A stretch of 64,000 bases of DNA from Ahaetulla prasina (taxonomy: Eukaryota; Chordata; Lepidosauria; Squamata; Colubridae). The stretch spans positions 131,096,420 to 131,160,419 of the forward strand of contig NC_080540.1 in the NCBI RefSeq assembly GCF_028640845.1, written 5' to 3'. The notes beneath the pieces were generated by a model. That model made no database searches. It worked only from the letters and a program-made list of their open reading frames with translations, and had not been told where the DNA came from. Position 1 is the first letter of the stretch; each line of letters opens with the position of its first letter. The translations under genes were made by a program, and so were the position numbers. Positions 1-9,600 of the stretch are shown one piece after another.

Positions 1-253
1 TTTTTTTTAAAAAAAGTTGCCTTGTAGCCTCATCTTAACTAATATGTTTATTCACCAGACTGATTTATTTTACTGGAAAAGGGAAAAAGGGGCACCTAAG
101 GCTGCAGTTGGATGTGCTTTACAATCCTTGTATCCCCTTCCCCTTCTCTGATGTGGTTTGACAGCTGAGGCGCTGCTTTGAGACAAGACTTTTATCATGA
201 AATGTCTTACTTCCTTCATAGATTGCACAGGGACTTAAGTGATTGTGTTCTAT
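1..253. other. Unique AT-rich sequence, nothing recognised
   Basis: No convincing reading frame, RNA gene or repeat family is visible. The sequence runs directly into the palindrome that starts at 254. Confidence 0.5.
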
Positions 254-393
254 TTGCAATTCACCCTCTGCTTCAGGGGTCTTTCTTTATCAAAAAACAG
301 CCATTAAGAAGTTAAAGGATGGAATCATCCTTTAACTTCTTAATGGCTGTTTTTTGATAAAGAAAGACCCCTGAAGCAGAGGGTGAATTGCAA
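254..393. repeat. Perfect 68-bp-arm inverted repeat (palindrome)
   Basis: Bases 254-321 and 326-393 are exact reverse complements, separated by only four bases (322-325). The outermost pairs are t254 with a393. The arms contain no simple repeat and do not resemble any other repeat in the window. As DNA this could extrude as a cruciform; as RNA it would be a 68-bp hairpin. Perfect identity with so short a spacer points to a very recent foldback duplication or to a read or assembly foldback artefact. Confidence 0.95.
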
Positions 394-660
394 TCAGACC
401 ACAAGGCTTTTTCATTGATAGTCCTAGGAGCCTTTCATCTGTAAGTAGACTTGGGTTCACCCAAAAACTAGTTTTGATTGTCCTTGAAGGTTAGTTGATA
501 CATAGATGCTTCCTTCTGCAACCCCGTGTGCATAACTCCAGGGCATGGACATAGCAGAAAGTAAATGATAAAAAGTGTGATGTAGGGAACAGGATTATTA
601 GCTGACTGCCAGGTTTCTCAACATTGCAATTTTGTTTTCCGACAGACTTAATTGATACTT
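394..660. other. Unique sequence, nothing recognised
   Basis: AT-rich single-copy-looking sequence between the palindrome and a LINE tail. No frame or repeat was recognised. Confidence 0.45.
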
Positions 661-740
661 AGATTTAGAAAATAGAATAGAATTTTTTTTTAATTGGCCA
701 AGTGTGATTGGACACACAAAGAATATGCTATTTGATTTCA
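661..740 (-). mobile_element. LINE 3' end, 5'-truncated, AATAG-tailed type
   Basis: A short AATAG-like tract (about 672-683) is followed by ttggccaagtgtgattgg and then cacacaaagaat. The same block follows the AATAG arrays at 42221 and 62191, and in reverse complement precedes those at 52018 and 58648. It is the last ~60 bp of this LINE family, with its 3' end at the left (minus orientation) and a heavy 5' truncation. Confidence 0.75.
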
Positions 741-1448
741 ACTGCAAGAAAGTATTCCATTCAAGGACTTTTCAATGTATATAAAAAGTGACATTCTATC
801 TTAGTTCAGTGTGTACAGCTGTTGAATAAGGTGAGGGAAATGCCATCAGGACGTCATTTAAATAGAGATTCATTTTTCACAGGAAGTATTTGCAAACTAC
901 AGGAACAAAAATTTGAATAGTGGTTTTTCCATCATTTGTTTGTGCCCATTAGTTTTGCTTTGATCATTTCTTTCCTTCACCTCTCTTAAATCAGAATATT
1001 ACACAACATGATAAATATCAAGGGGTACCCAAATAGAGCAATTAATTATTTCCCCTCCTGTCAATGTCAGATATTTGCCTAAGTGCTATGAAGAAGCTGA
1101 ATTTTTATTCCATTGGCAATGCAATTTGCTCCATGAAAATAAGCCTTCTACTGTCAATTCCTATTTAATTGTTTCAGATTGCTTTTGATTTTAATAAGCA
1201 AAAACGGTCTCTCTCTCTCTCTCTTTTGCTAATTCATACCACTGGTAAAAATACCACATTCTTTGTATTTTAGTATTATGAATCTTTATACTTGCCATAA
1301 CGGTTGAAAAACTATATGGAATGAGTCGGTCTTGGAGCTAGGATTACCATATTAAATTAACGCCCTCTATCAAACTGAGATGTCAGCTAAATCTTTCTGG
1401 CTTCTTTAAATAATAACATGTATAAAATTGCTAAATCCTCTACTACAA
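741..1448. other. Unique sequence with a short CT tract
   Basis: No gene or known repeat is recognised. A (CT)n run of about 17 bp lies at 1208-1224. The remainder is AT-rich and has stops in all frames. Confidence 0.45.
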
Positions 1449-1582
1449 GGCTTGCAAACTCCCAGCCCGCGGGCAGGATGCATCATGTACTGGCCACACC
1501 CATGCCCAGTTTACTGAAGGGGGAAAAAGTCCTGATACATCACGTGACGCCGCCATGACAATATGAGTTTGACACCCTGGTC
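1449..1582. mobile_element. hAT-type MITE, 'TCAAACTC...GAGTTTGACACCC' family
   Basis: A left end (gcttgcaaactcccagcc) and a right end (gagtttgacaccctgg) are inverted relative to each other. They match the complete copy at 16131-16274, including the shared internal blocks tactggccacaccca and gaagggggaaaaagt. The left terminus is degenerate and no 8-bp duplication is visible, so this is an old copy. Confidence 0.65.
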
Positions 1583-1658
1583 TGTTACGTCAAGCAAGTT
1601 GGGAAGAAACCCCCATCATAAAGAAAAAAACAAATTCTGGCAACTCAAGATGCTTATA

Positions 1659-2044
1659 CAGGTAGTCCTTACAATCACAACTGAGCCCAAAATTCTTGCT
1701 GCTAAGCAAGACAGTTGTTAAGTGAGTTTTGCCCCATTTTATGACCTTTCTTAACCTTGTTAAGTAAATCCCTGTAGTTAAGTTAGTAACATGGTTGTTA
1801 AGTGCCTCTGGCTTCCCCATTGACTTCACTTGTCAGAAGGTCACAAAAAATGATCACATGACCTCCGGGACACTGCAACCGTCATGAATGTGAATCAGTT
1901 GCCAAGAGTCTGAATTATGATCAGATGACCATGGGGATGCTGCACTGGTGGTACGTGTGAAAAATGGTCATAAGTCACTTTTTTTAAAGTGCTGTTACAC
2001 CTTCAAACAGTCACTAAACGAACTGTTGTAAGTTGAGGTCTAGC
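1659..2044. mobile_element. TA-flanked MITE, 'CAGGTAGTCCTC' family
   Basis: The left end is caggtagtcctt and the right end reads ttgtaagttgaggtctagc, the inverse of the left end. Internal blocks such as ggtcacatgacc-type sequence, gccccattttatgacc and acttaacaac-like motifs recur in the other copies. TA lies on both sides (1657-1658 and 2045-2046), as expected for a Tc1/mariner-type insertion. Non-coding. Confidence 0.7.
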
Positions 2045-2046
2045 TA

Positions 2047-2497
2047 AACTTTTCTGAAATTGAGCAATTTTGGTTTACCATGGAAACCACGCCAGTTTCA
2101 ATAAATGATTTGTTCCTGTCTCCAATATTGTGCAACTTTATAGGCGTATAACAAGACTGCAGGGAGTCTACTCCCGGAAGATTCTTACTGTGATTCAAGA
2201 GTAACTCTAAAATATATGAAAGCCACTTCCCAACCACAAGTATATGAAGACTGGGGACTTGGATATGAAAAGTGAATAAACGTTGTGAAACAGTTAGGGA
2301 AAGGATTATGTATGGGCAGAAAAATCTACAGAAAAAAATAGAATTGCTACCCCAGCTGTGAGAGACAATGGGTTTAGAATTCAGCTGCGCAGATCTCATC
2401 AAATAAAGCCATGGTTTGTTTTAACAAAAGTTTGTTGAACTAGCGGTAATGACTGAGTTCAGACATCCTACTAAGAAGGGCGATTTTATTATGGAAT
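2047..2497. other. Unique sequence, nothing recognised
   Basis: A minus-strand open stretch of 120 codons at 2040-2402 has no recognisable domain and overlaps the end of a MITE. I do not consider it a gene. Confidence 0.4.
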
Positions 2498-2520
2498 TAT
2501 CTTAATTTAATATTTTAACT

Positions 2521-2575
<55 letters not shown>

Positions 2576-2646
2576 ATAATAACCGAATAACCGAATAACC
2601 AAAGATCTACATATATATATATGAGTTAAAATATTAAATTAAGATA
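2498..2646. repeat. 26-bp inverted repeat enclosing TG and TA microsatellites
   Basis: Bases 2498-2523 and 2621-2646 are exact reverse complements (the left arm begins tatcttaatttaatatt). Between them lie a (TG)n tract (2523-2568), three near-copies of aataaccg (about 2578-2600) and a short (AT)n run. The arrangement could be a small foldback element or a palindrome whose centre became a microsatellite. Confidence 0.8.
2523..2568. repeat. (TG)n dinucleotide microsatellite
   Basis: About 22 uninterrupted TG units, ending in tatgtgtatataat. Likely length-polymorphic. Confidence 0.95.
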
Positions 2647-2771
2647 CATGTATGTGTGTGTGTTATTATTTATATATAAATATACACACACACATACATA
2701 CAGTATGTATTGATGCTTTACTTAAATTTATATTTGTGTTTGTGTGTATAATGTGCTTTATTAGTGTTGTA

Positions 2772-3789
2772 CATCAGTGATTGCATGAGCTCTGTAGATG
2801 CATAAACAAACAAACAAACAAAAATCCCACTAAGAAAATCCACTTATGAACTCCACAACTGGTTTTCATTGGCAGGAAAGAGCAGCCCACGAAGGCTTAA
2901 TTAGAGGAAATAGCCAGATGTTAGAAGCATGGTGCCAGGTAATGCAAGTGCAATAACTGTAAAAGGAATGGCTTCAGCTAACTTTTTTTTCCCCCACATC
3001 TAAACCAGACCAACAAGTTCTAGGAGGGACATGGGAACATCAACGTTGGCAGCTTCTCAATTTGCCTCACCTTGATGTAATGCTAAGTGAAGGAAAAATA
3101 TGTGCTGGATTTTGGAAAGGGCTTGAAAAATTCCAACACATTCTTTGGATGAGATCCTCTCTTTCGTGATTTTTTCAATCAGAAGCAGTTCAGCCACCAT
3201 GAAGGATGCTAAATTAGAATGATAGACTTGATAGCCATCACTAACATTGCCGCCTCCACAAGGGCTCTTTACATATAAGAGAGGTATGGGTTTCTAGTCA
3301 GGCATTCAAAAAATAAAATAAAAATAAAAATAAAAAAGAAAGGAAAGTAAAACCAACTACCCTCCCTACCAACACAACACATTTAAATTAACTTAGTTAT
3401 TTTTTTTATCCCACCTTTATTATTTTTGTAAATAGGGCAAGATGGCAAATAAACCTAATACTACTGCTTTGTCCTATTTTCCTCACAACAACAACCCTGT
3501 GAGGTGGGTGGGGCTGAAAGAGAGTGACTGTCCCAAAGTCACCCAGAAGCCTTTCATGCCCAAGGCAGGACTGGAACTCAGCGTCTCCTGGTTTCTAGCC
3601 TAGTACCGTCTGTTTGGCTGTCTGTCATGAAATATTTGTTAAAGAGCTAGGACACTGCATGTATTTCTCTGAGGCTGACGTGGCTGGCTGGGATTCAGAC
3701 AACTGGTAGCCCAAACATGGGTAAGGGAAGCTGGGTTTGTTCACTCTGGGGCCAAGTGGGCCACAGAGTCTTAAAAACAAAAGGGCAGA
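2772..3789. repeat. Left copy of a 1-kb direct repeat flanking the Gypsy element
   Basis: This 1018-bp block recurs in the same orientation at 7664-8677 (1014 bp). I count about nine single-base differences plus one 4-bp difference in a (CAAA)n run, roughly 99% identity. Both copies start at catcagtgattgcatgag and end at aaaacaaaagggcaga. In this copy the last base is followed at once by a Gypsy LTR (3790); in the right copy the sequence continues into ordinary flank. This copy therefore carries the occupied site. Confidence 0.95.
3399..3612 (-). mobile_element. Squamate tRNA-derived SINE, minus strand
   Basis: Read on the minus strand, it carries features I recognise from squamate SINEs of the Sauria type: a 'ctagaaaccaggagac' block near the tRNA-like head, 'gtgactttgggacagtcac', 'cacctcacagggttgttg', and a tail giving 'ataaaggtgggat'. 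The tRNA-like 5' head is truncated near 3612. The same element sits in the right-hand duplicate at 8287-8500, so it is one insertion present twice. Confidence 0.65.
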
Positions 3790-3979
3790 TGTTAGGTTCT
3801 GGAAGTAACGAGGCTGGAGACCAGGATAGTGACAACAGCTCTTTAATATAGGGTGAACCCAGCAATAGGCTGGGGGAAAAACCTCTCCTTTTATACAGTT
3901 CTGCTGGAGGCTTCGTCCAATCAGCAACGTGCTGATTTCCCGCTCAAATATTTAAAGGTACAACTGTTAATACATAACA
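3790..3979 (-). repeat. Gypsy 3' LTR (190 bp)
   Basis: The block begins tgttaggttctgg and ends tacataaca, giving the TGTTA...TAACA inverted termini of an LTR. On the minus strand it contains, in order, a CCAAT box (complement of 3917-3921), a TATA box TATAAAAGG (complement of 3887-3895) and an ATTAAA polyadenylation signal (complement of 3842-3847), which is a compact U3-R-U5 layout. The polypurine tract abuts it at 3980. Confidence 0.9.
3887..3921 (-). promoter_or_regulatory. LTR core promoter: CCAAT and TATA boxes
   Basis: Minus-strand GATTGG (inverse CCAAT) lies about 25 bp upstream of TATAAAAGG, and ATTAAA lies about 45 bp downstream of the TATA box. This is the expected RNA polymerase II promoter and poly(A) arrangement of the element. 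Confidence 0.7.
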
Positions 3980-3995
3980 CTCCTCCCCTCCCAGA
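3980..3995 (-). promoter_or_regulatory. Polypurine tract of the Gypsy element
   Basis: The minus strand reads gggaggggaggag immediately before the TGTTA of the 3' LTR. This is the position and composition of the plus-strand DNA primer used in LTR-element reverse transcription. Confidence 0.8.
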
Positions 3996-4215
3996 AAACA
4001 CTTTGTCTCTATTTACATATTTATTTACATGTTATTTTTCGACGTAGTCACGCAAATAACCTGGGCGTCTCCTAGTTCTTTCTGACCTGCGCGGTTCAGT
4101 TCTGGGTGGTGTTTTGAGCTGGTCGGAGGGGCTGTTTTCTCCTCCCAGCTCTTTCTCTGGGCCATCGGGCTCCGGATTATTGGCCGACTCTTTTTCTTGG
4201 CCATCCGGCCTTGGA

Positions 4216-5578
4216 TTAATTTTTGAATTTTCCTGCTGCTTCCCTCGGGGACCTGATGGCGTCGCTGGAACTCTGGGCCTCAGCTAAGTCTTGCGCCTCC
4301 CCCGGGTCATTGTCAGCTGTGGATTCAAAGTGGTATTGGTCATTACCTGTCTCTATTGGTTTGGTTTGGTCAGTTATTCGTTTCCTTAACTGATCTATGT
4401 GGCGCCGCCACACTCGGTTGTCTGGTAGCTCTACCACGTACGATTTTGGGCCTGTTATCTTTGTTACTTGTCCTGCGACCCAACTCGGGCCGTCCCCATA
4501 GTTTCGGGCCCACACCCGGTCGCCTATGCTCATTTCCCTTGTCTTTTCTAGTTCCCCCTTGTAACCCTCGGTGTGTAATGGGGTTCAAACGGTCAAGTGG
4601 GCACCGGAGTTTCCGTCCCATTAGCAATTCGCTGGGCTTTTCCCAGTGGCTGTGCTTGGGGTTCTGTGCTGGACGGCTAGGAAAAGTCTATTTTGTTTGC
4701 CAGTCACCTGGCTTGAGCCTGACACGCCTCCTTAGCGCCCGGACGGAACGCCTGCAAGGCCATTCGACGAGGGTGGAAAGGCGCAGAGAGGGCATGTCGG
4801 ATGCCTTCCTCTGCCAGGTACTCTTCAAACTGGGCTGCCGTGAATTGGGGCTCATTGTCGGACACCAGAGTGTCCGCAACCCGTGAGTTGCGAATAGGTG
4901 GCGAGGGTTGCGATTACTGCCTCGGCCGTGGTGGACTTCATGAGTATGATCTCCAACCATTTGGAAAATGCGTCCACCACCACTAGGAACGTTTGGCCGT
5001 GAAAGGGCCAGCAAAGTCAATGTGGATTCTTGACCAAGGCCCTTGGGGCTTTTCCCATTCTCTGACTGGGGCTGTTGGGGTAGCGGTCTGGACTCTTGGC
5101 AAGCTTGGCATTTCCCTACCCTCTCAGCAATCTCTGCGTCCATGAGTGGCCACCATACATAGCTTCTAGCTAACCCTTCATCCTTACGATGCCTGGGTGA
5201 CCTCGTGGAGGAGGTCCAATACCTTGCCCTTAACTTAACAGGAATTATTACACGATCACCCCATAACAGGCACCCCTTGAGCCGAGAGCTCATCTCGTTT
5301 CTTAACAAATTCTTTGAACCGTTCGCCCGGCGCAGCGGCCACCCTCTCTGTACCCAACCGAGTACAGTCCTTAACACAATGTCGGTATGATGCCCGAGCC
5401 ACTTCCTTGATGTGACTGGGCCAGAGTCCAACGAGTCAATAAGGAGGATGGGTGTCCCGGAGTGGGGCCTTCGGTCGCCCCTGGCAGTGGGCATCGGCTC
5501 AACGTGCCTGCATGCCCCACTTCCTTTCCCGGTCGATGCTGCAGCTTGTACGAATAAGCGGCTAAGAATATAGTCCAT
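4216..5578 (-). pseudogene. Gypsy integrase region, frameshifted
   Basis: The integrase would join element cDNA to host DNA. The zinc-binding part lies near 5060-5300 in minus-strand frames: the motif GLARSYVWWPLMD is followed by KCQACQ, the Cys-X2-Cys half of the HHCC domain, while the His-His half is obscured by a frame change. Remnants of the catalytic core follow (LFATHGL around 4900) but are split among frames and interrupted by stops near 5000 and 4930, so the D,D-35-E residues are not in one frame. The C-terminal domain is cleaner at 4216-4533, with MSIGDRVWARNYGDGPSW and VVELPDNRVWRRHIDQL. No functional protein can be made. Confidence 0.85.
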
Positions 5579-6003
5579 CGGGTCAAGCGTGGCGAAAGTG
5601 CCACAGGCGTTGGGCGGTCGCCAGCCAGTAATCCTAGTAGCGGTCTGTGGTCAGTCACGATTTCAAAATTCCGCCCAAAGACATACTCATGGAATTTTTT
5701 GACCCCTGATACAATGGCTAGTGCTTCTTTGTCTAATTGGCTGTAGTTCCTCTCTGGGGAGGACATCGTTCTAGAGTAGAACGCTATAGGGGCTTCTGTG
5801 CCGTTTGGAAGTCTATGGCTGAGTACAGCCCCCACCCCATAAGGGGATGCATCGCAAACCAGCACTAGGGGTAGTGAGTCGTGATATTGGATGAGCAGGC
5901 TATCACTTGAGAGCAGGTTCTTTACTGCTTCAAAAGCCCTATTTTCTGACTTTCCCCAAGACCAAACAGTATTTTTCCCTAAGAGCCTATGCAGCGGTTC
6001 CAT
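5371..6003 (-). pseudogene. Gypsy RNase H domain
   Basis: A 210-codon open stretch holds the end of the RT thumb/connection (FEAVKNLLSSDSLLIQY) and a full RNase H. The acidic catalytic residues are visible at about D51 (VLVCDASPYGVGA), E93 (SQLDKEALAIV) and D118 (EIVTDHRPL). The stretch ends in a tether toward the integrase (RWTIFLAAYSYKLQHRPG). In Ty3/Gypsy elements this domain degrades the RNA template during cDNA synthesis. It is the best-preserved domain of the copy. The upstream RT and downstream integrase lie in other frames. Confidence 0.88.
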
Positions 6004-6020
6004 AGCAGTTGCTTTGTTCT

Positions 6021-6656
6021 TTAAAAGACCGCGTAAAAATTAACCAATCCCAGGAATGCCTGCAGCTCTGCTTTGTTTTTGGGCGCTGGAGCCTTCCTAA
6101 TTGCCTTAACCTTGCTCTCAGTAGGGTGAATTCCTTTCTTGTCTATCCGGTAGCCCAAGAAATCGACCGATTCGACCCCTATCTGGCATTTGTTTGTCTT
6201 GACTTTTAATCCGGCTGTCCGGAAAATGCTCAAGACCTTTCTTAAACGCCTCCCAATTCCTCCATGTTTTCCCTGAAATTAGGACATCATCAGTAGGAAC
6301 TACCCTGGGAGCCCTTGCAGTAGTCGTTCCATCAGGTTTTGGAACAGCCCTGGTGCCACACTAACCCCAAATTGCAATCGGGTGCACTTGAAGGCCCCCT
6401 GTGTCACAATCGTTTGGGCTTCAGCTGTGCGGGCGTCTACTGGCAGTTGTTGGTAGGCTTGGGCCAAGTCTAACTTTGCAAAGACTTGCCCTTGCCCCAA
6501 AGAGTGCAATAAGTGTTGCACCACGGAACCGGTAAGCGCTTTTCTGTAAGGCTTTGTTAAGCGTCGCCTTGTAGTCAGCGCAAATTCTAATTGACCCGTC
6601 CGGTTTGATGGGGTGACGATTGGCGTCTCCCACTTTGCGTGATCGACTGGCACCAA
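6021..6656 (-). pseudogene. Gypsy reverse transcriptase, broken in two frames
   Basis: The fingers/palm part lies at 6300-6656 and includes WETPIVTP, the first catalytic aspartate in FAKLDLAQAYQQLPVD, and LQFGVSVAPGLFQNLMERL. A stop codon follows QGLPG just below 6300. The sequence that should hold the YxDD active site is in the next frame (about 6270-6297) and reads V-V-P-T-D-D-V-L, so both aspartates remain but the expected tyrosine position is not preserved. The thumb side continues at 6021-6233 with TNKCQIGVESVDFLGYRI and AFLGLVNFYAVF. At least two frame changes are needed to read it through. Confidence 0.88.
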
Positions 6657-7363
6657 AATCCCTGATTTATGAGCTTGTCCAGCTCCTTATCGATTTTTGG
6701 TTTTAGGGCAAAGGACTCTCCTCGCCTTAAGCCTAATGGGGCTACCTGGGGTCTAAGTTGAAGGAAATAGGGGTCCCTTGTACTTGCCCAGGCAGTCCTT
6801 GAAGACATCTTGAACTCGTTAAAGAGAATGTCCTTCAAGTTGCAGTCACTTCTGTAGATGCCAGTCACTCCCATGCCCAGGGCACGAAACCAGTCTAGTC
6901 CCAACAGACTGGGCAGAGTTCCTTCGACGATCGTGATGGGCAGGGTCTTCTTGTGAGGGCCGTACTCGACTCGGACGGAGGGGGGTCCTCGAACAGGGAT
7001 GCGATTCCCCTGGTAGTCGTGGACTCGTAGTCGTTGTGCTTGCAGGTGGCGCTTCGCGACGGACGGCAGCGACTTCGCCAAAGTGTCCCAGGACATGATG
7101 GTGATCGCTGATCCCGTGTCCACTTCAAGCCGGCACCGCACTCCCTCTATTTTTGGCCTGGTGAAGATCTTCTTCTCCACTTTGGTCGAGGCGCGGCCTA
7201 TGACCACCGTTGTTTGGTTGGAATCCGCGCCTTTTTTGTTTGAGCCAATCGCGGGTCGCCTTGCCGATTCCGCGCTCTGATTGGCGATTTGAATTTTCGG
7301 CGGGAAGGTTGGGCCGCTCGACAAACTTGAGCTAGGTGCCCTTTCTTCCCACACCGCCGACAT
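6587..7363 (-). pseudogene. Gypsy aspartic protease and start of RT
   Basis: A 258-codon open stretch. The retropepsin active site is at residues 82-85 (RLEVDTGSAITIMSW), followed by the second conserved protease block (PSLLGLDWFRAL). The C-terminal part (ALKPKIDKELDKLINQGF) enters the RT linker before the frame is lost near 6650. The protease cleaves the Gag-Pol polyprotein in the particle. The N-terminal ~50 residues overlap the gag frame. The apparent initiator methionine is probably not real, since pol is normally reached by frameshift or fusion with gag. Confidence 0.85.
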
Positions 7364-7663
7364 ATCGCATCTTTAAATTTGCAGCGTTGCCGCTGGTGTT
7401 GACCCCCGCAGCTTCCGCATTCATCTCGGTCCCCTTTGTCGCGCTTTTCGGTGCGGCAGACCGCTTCCTCGTCTTCACCGTCGGATTCGGTCTGAACCTC
7501 CTCCTGGTGCACGGGGTTGCCTTCGCCGCCTTTGTGGGACCGGCTTCTGCAGCGTCTCTGCCGCTTGGGATGACATTTCATGTGCTCTGGCTTCGCCCAG
7601 AGCGTTGGCCAGCGTTAGGTTGCTCTTTGCTAGCAGCCGTCGCCGTAAGCGGATGTCTTTGAC
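7198..7663 (-). pseudogene. Gypsy gag C-terminal fragment with zinc knuckle
   Basis: Two frames together give the end of Gag. The upstream one includes RLLAKSNLTLANALGEARAH, the end of a retrotransposon capsid-like region. After a frame change, the nucleocapsid knuckle ICRRCGKKGHLAQVCR follows, a clear CX2CX4HX4C motif preceded by a second Cys-rich block (CGSCGGQHQRQRC). The fragment ends at 7663, where homology to the element stops and the right copy of the 1-kb host repeat begins. The N-terminal half of Gag is missing. Confidence 0.85.
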
Positions 7664-8677
7664 CATCAGTGATTGCATGAGCTCTGTAGATGCATAAACA
7701 AACAAACAAAAATCCCACTAAGAAAATCCACTTATGAACTCCACAACTGGTTTTCATTGGCAGGAAAGAGCAGCCCACGAAGGCTTAATTAGAGGAAATA
7801 GCCAGATGTTAGAAGCATGGTGCCAGGTAATGCAAGTGCAATAACTGTAAAAGGAATGGCTTCAGCTAACTTTTTTTTCCCCCACATCTAAACCAGACCA
7901 ACAAGTTCTAGGAGGGACATGGGAACATCAACGTTGGCAGCTTCTCAATTTGCCTCACCTTGATGTAATGCTAAGTGAAGGAAAAATATGTGCTGGATTT
8001 TGGAAAGGGCTTGAAAAATTCCAACACATTCTTTGGATGAGATCCTCTCTTTCGTGATTTTTTCAATCAGAGGCAGTTCAGCCACCATGAAGGATGCTAA
8101 ATTAGAATGATAGACTTGATAGCCATCACTAACATTGCCGCCTCCACAAGGGCTCTTTACATATAAGAGAGGTATGGGTTTCTAGTCAGGCATTCAAAAA
8201 ATAAAATAAAAATAAAAATAAAAAAGAAAGTAAAGTAAAACCAACTACCCTCCCTACCAACACAACACATTTAAATTAACTTAGTTATTTTTTTTATCCC
8301 ACCTTTATTATTTTTGTAAATAGGGCAAGATGGCAAATAAACCTAATACTACTGCTTCGTCCTATTTTCCTCACAACAACAAACCTGTGAGGTGGGTGGG
8401 GCTGAAAGAGAGTGACTGTCCCAAAGTCACCCAAAAGCCTTTCATGCCCAAGGCAGGACTGGAACTCAGCGTCTCCTGGTTTCTAGCCTAGTACCGTCTG
8501 TTTGGCTGTCTGTCATGAAATATTTGTTAAGGAGCTAGGACACTGCATGTATTTCTCTGAGGCTGATGTGGCTGGCTGGGATTCAGACAATTGGTGGCCC
8601 AAACATGGGTAAGGGAAGCTGGGTTTGTTCACTCTGGGGCCAAGTGGGCCACAGAGTCTTAAAAACAAAAGGGCAGA
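7664..8677. repeat. Right copy of the 1-kb direct repeat; carries the empty site
   Basis: This block is ~99% identical to 2772-3789 in the same orientation. After gggcaga (8671-8677) it continues aatagcaaacattcc instead of entering an LTR, so it preserves the pre-insertion arrangement of the Gypsy target. It contains the second copy of the SINE (8287-8500). Confidence 0.95.
8287..8500 (-). mobile_element. Squamate tRNA-derived SINE, second copy of the same insertion
   Basis: It corresponds base for base to 3399-3612 apart from a few substitutions. It is here because it lies inside the duplicated 1-kb block. Confidence 0.65.
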
Positions 8678-9150
8678 AATAGCAAACATTCCTGGGCTCT
8701 GAAAGAAGTAGGCTAAATGCTTCCATTTGAGAAAGTCTTTCTTTAGCATCTGCTTATTTTGAATTCCCTTGAAACCCTATCACTCATAAAGGGTTTGTTT
8801 TTCCTGACCTATTTTGCTTTAAGGCACCACCTGAACCTATAAGGTAACAGGAGGTGGCTGGATTCTGGAGGATATAACACCCAATGGCATCTTCAACCCA
8901 CTCCTAACCTGTCACAAAGGCAACCACCATCCACCTCTCTTAGCTGTTCTGCAAAAGGCCTGATCCCCAGACTCTGACAGCACATATGGGGTTCAGCTGT
9001 CCACCTCCTCCCCCCTCCCCCCGCCCCCTTTCCTAATAAGCAAGGCCTCTGCTCTGTCCTAACTGGGGGACAGGGAGGGTGCTGTTATTGCGCTTTGCAT
9101 TTTGGTCAATGGTTGCTGCTTAGGGTGACATGGGAAATCAGCTTGTTAGT
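8678..9150. other. Unique flank of the Gypsy empty site
   Basis: No gene or named repeat is recognised. A C-rich stretch lies around 9005-9030. Confidence 0.4.
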
Positions 9151-9205
9151 TTCCCCTTTCCCCTTTCCCCTTTCCCTTCCTTTCCTTTCCTTTCTTTTCC
9201 TTTCC
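9151..9205. repeat. Pyrimidine tract (TTTCCCC/TTTCC)n
   Basis: About 55 bp of pure C/T in imperfect 5-6 bp units, the complement being polypurine. Confidence 0.85.
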
Positions 9206-9600
9206 GCCTCTTGCAGAAATTCCATTAAAATAGGGATAGGAAGGAAAGTTTCTGTATATGTGTGGTTGGGTGTGAGTGTGTCTATGTACTCCTGCAGGTG
9301 ACTGAAGCAAGAGAGCCCTAACCTCTTGGCAATTATAAAGGAGAGAAGGAAAAAAAAACCCGTTCCAATTCCACCTTTTCCTCCAGGAAAATTGGGAAGA
9401 GTGCAGACGCTCTTCCAGTTCGCCTGGACTAGAACTGAGAAATGTTTTTGATCTGTTGAACTTCTCCTAAGGGTCTTGCAAAGGCAACCCTTAGGAGAAA
9501 GCATCTCTTAGAAAGGCTGGAGTGAAATTGAGAAGGTTATACAGGATCCCTTTCTAACTCAAGGAACTGCAGGAACAGTGAAGTGAAATGATCATGTACA
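9206..9600. other. Unique sequence, nothing recognised
   Basis: A minus-strand open stretch of 132 codons at 9106-9504 covers the pyrimidine tract and has no recognisable domain. Confidence 0.4.

Larger units (their letters stand above)
3790..7663 (-). mobile_element. Ty3/Gypsy LTR retrotransposon, 5'-truncated and decayed
   Basis: On the minus strand, in order from 7663 down to 3790: end of gag with a CCHC zinc knuckle, aspartic protease, reverse transcriptase, RNase H, integrase (zinc-binding, core remnants and C-terminal domain), polypurine tract and 3' LTR. The protease-RT-RNaseH-integrase order is that of Ty3/Gypsy. The reading frame changes several times and contains stops, so the copy is not functional. 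The 5' LTR, primer binding site and N-terminal gag are absent, and the element stops abruptly at 7663 where the second copy of the 1-kb host repeat begins. The complete element should be longer than the 3.87 kb seen here. Confidence 0.93.

Noticed and set aside
3625..3927. Minus-strand frame that recurs at 8513-8749
   Set aside because: The recurrence comes from the 1-kb duplicated block; the frame runs into LTR sequence in one copy and has no domain.
4356..4886. 176-codon plus-strand frame and other plus-strand frames across 4.3-7.7 kb
   Set aside because: Antisense shadows of the Gypsy pol and gag regions; no independent domain.
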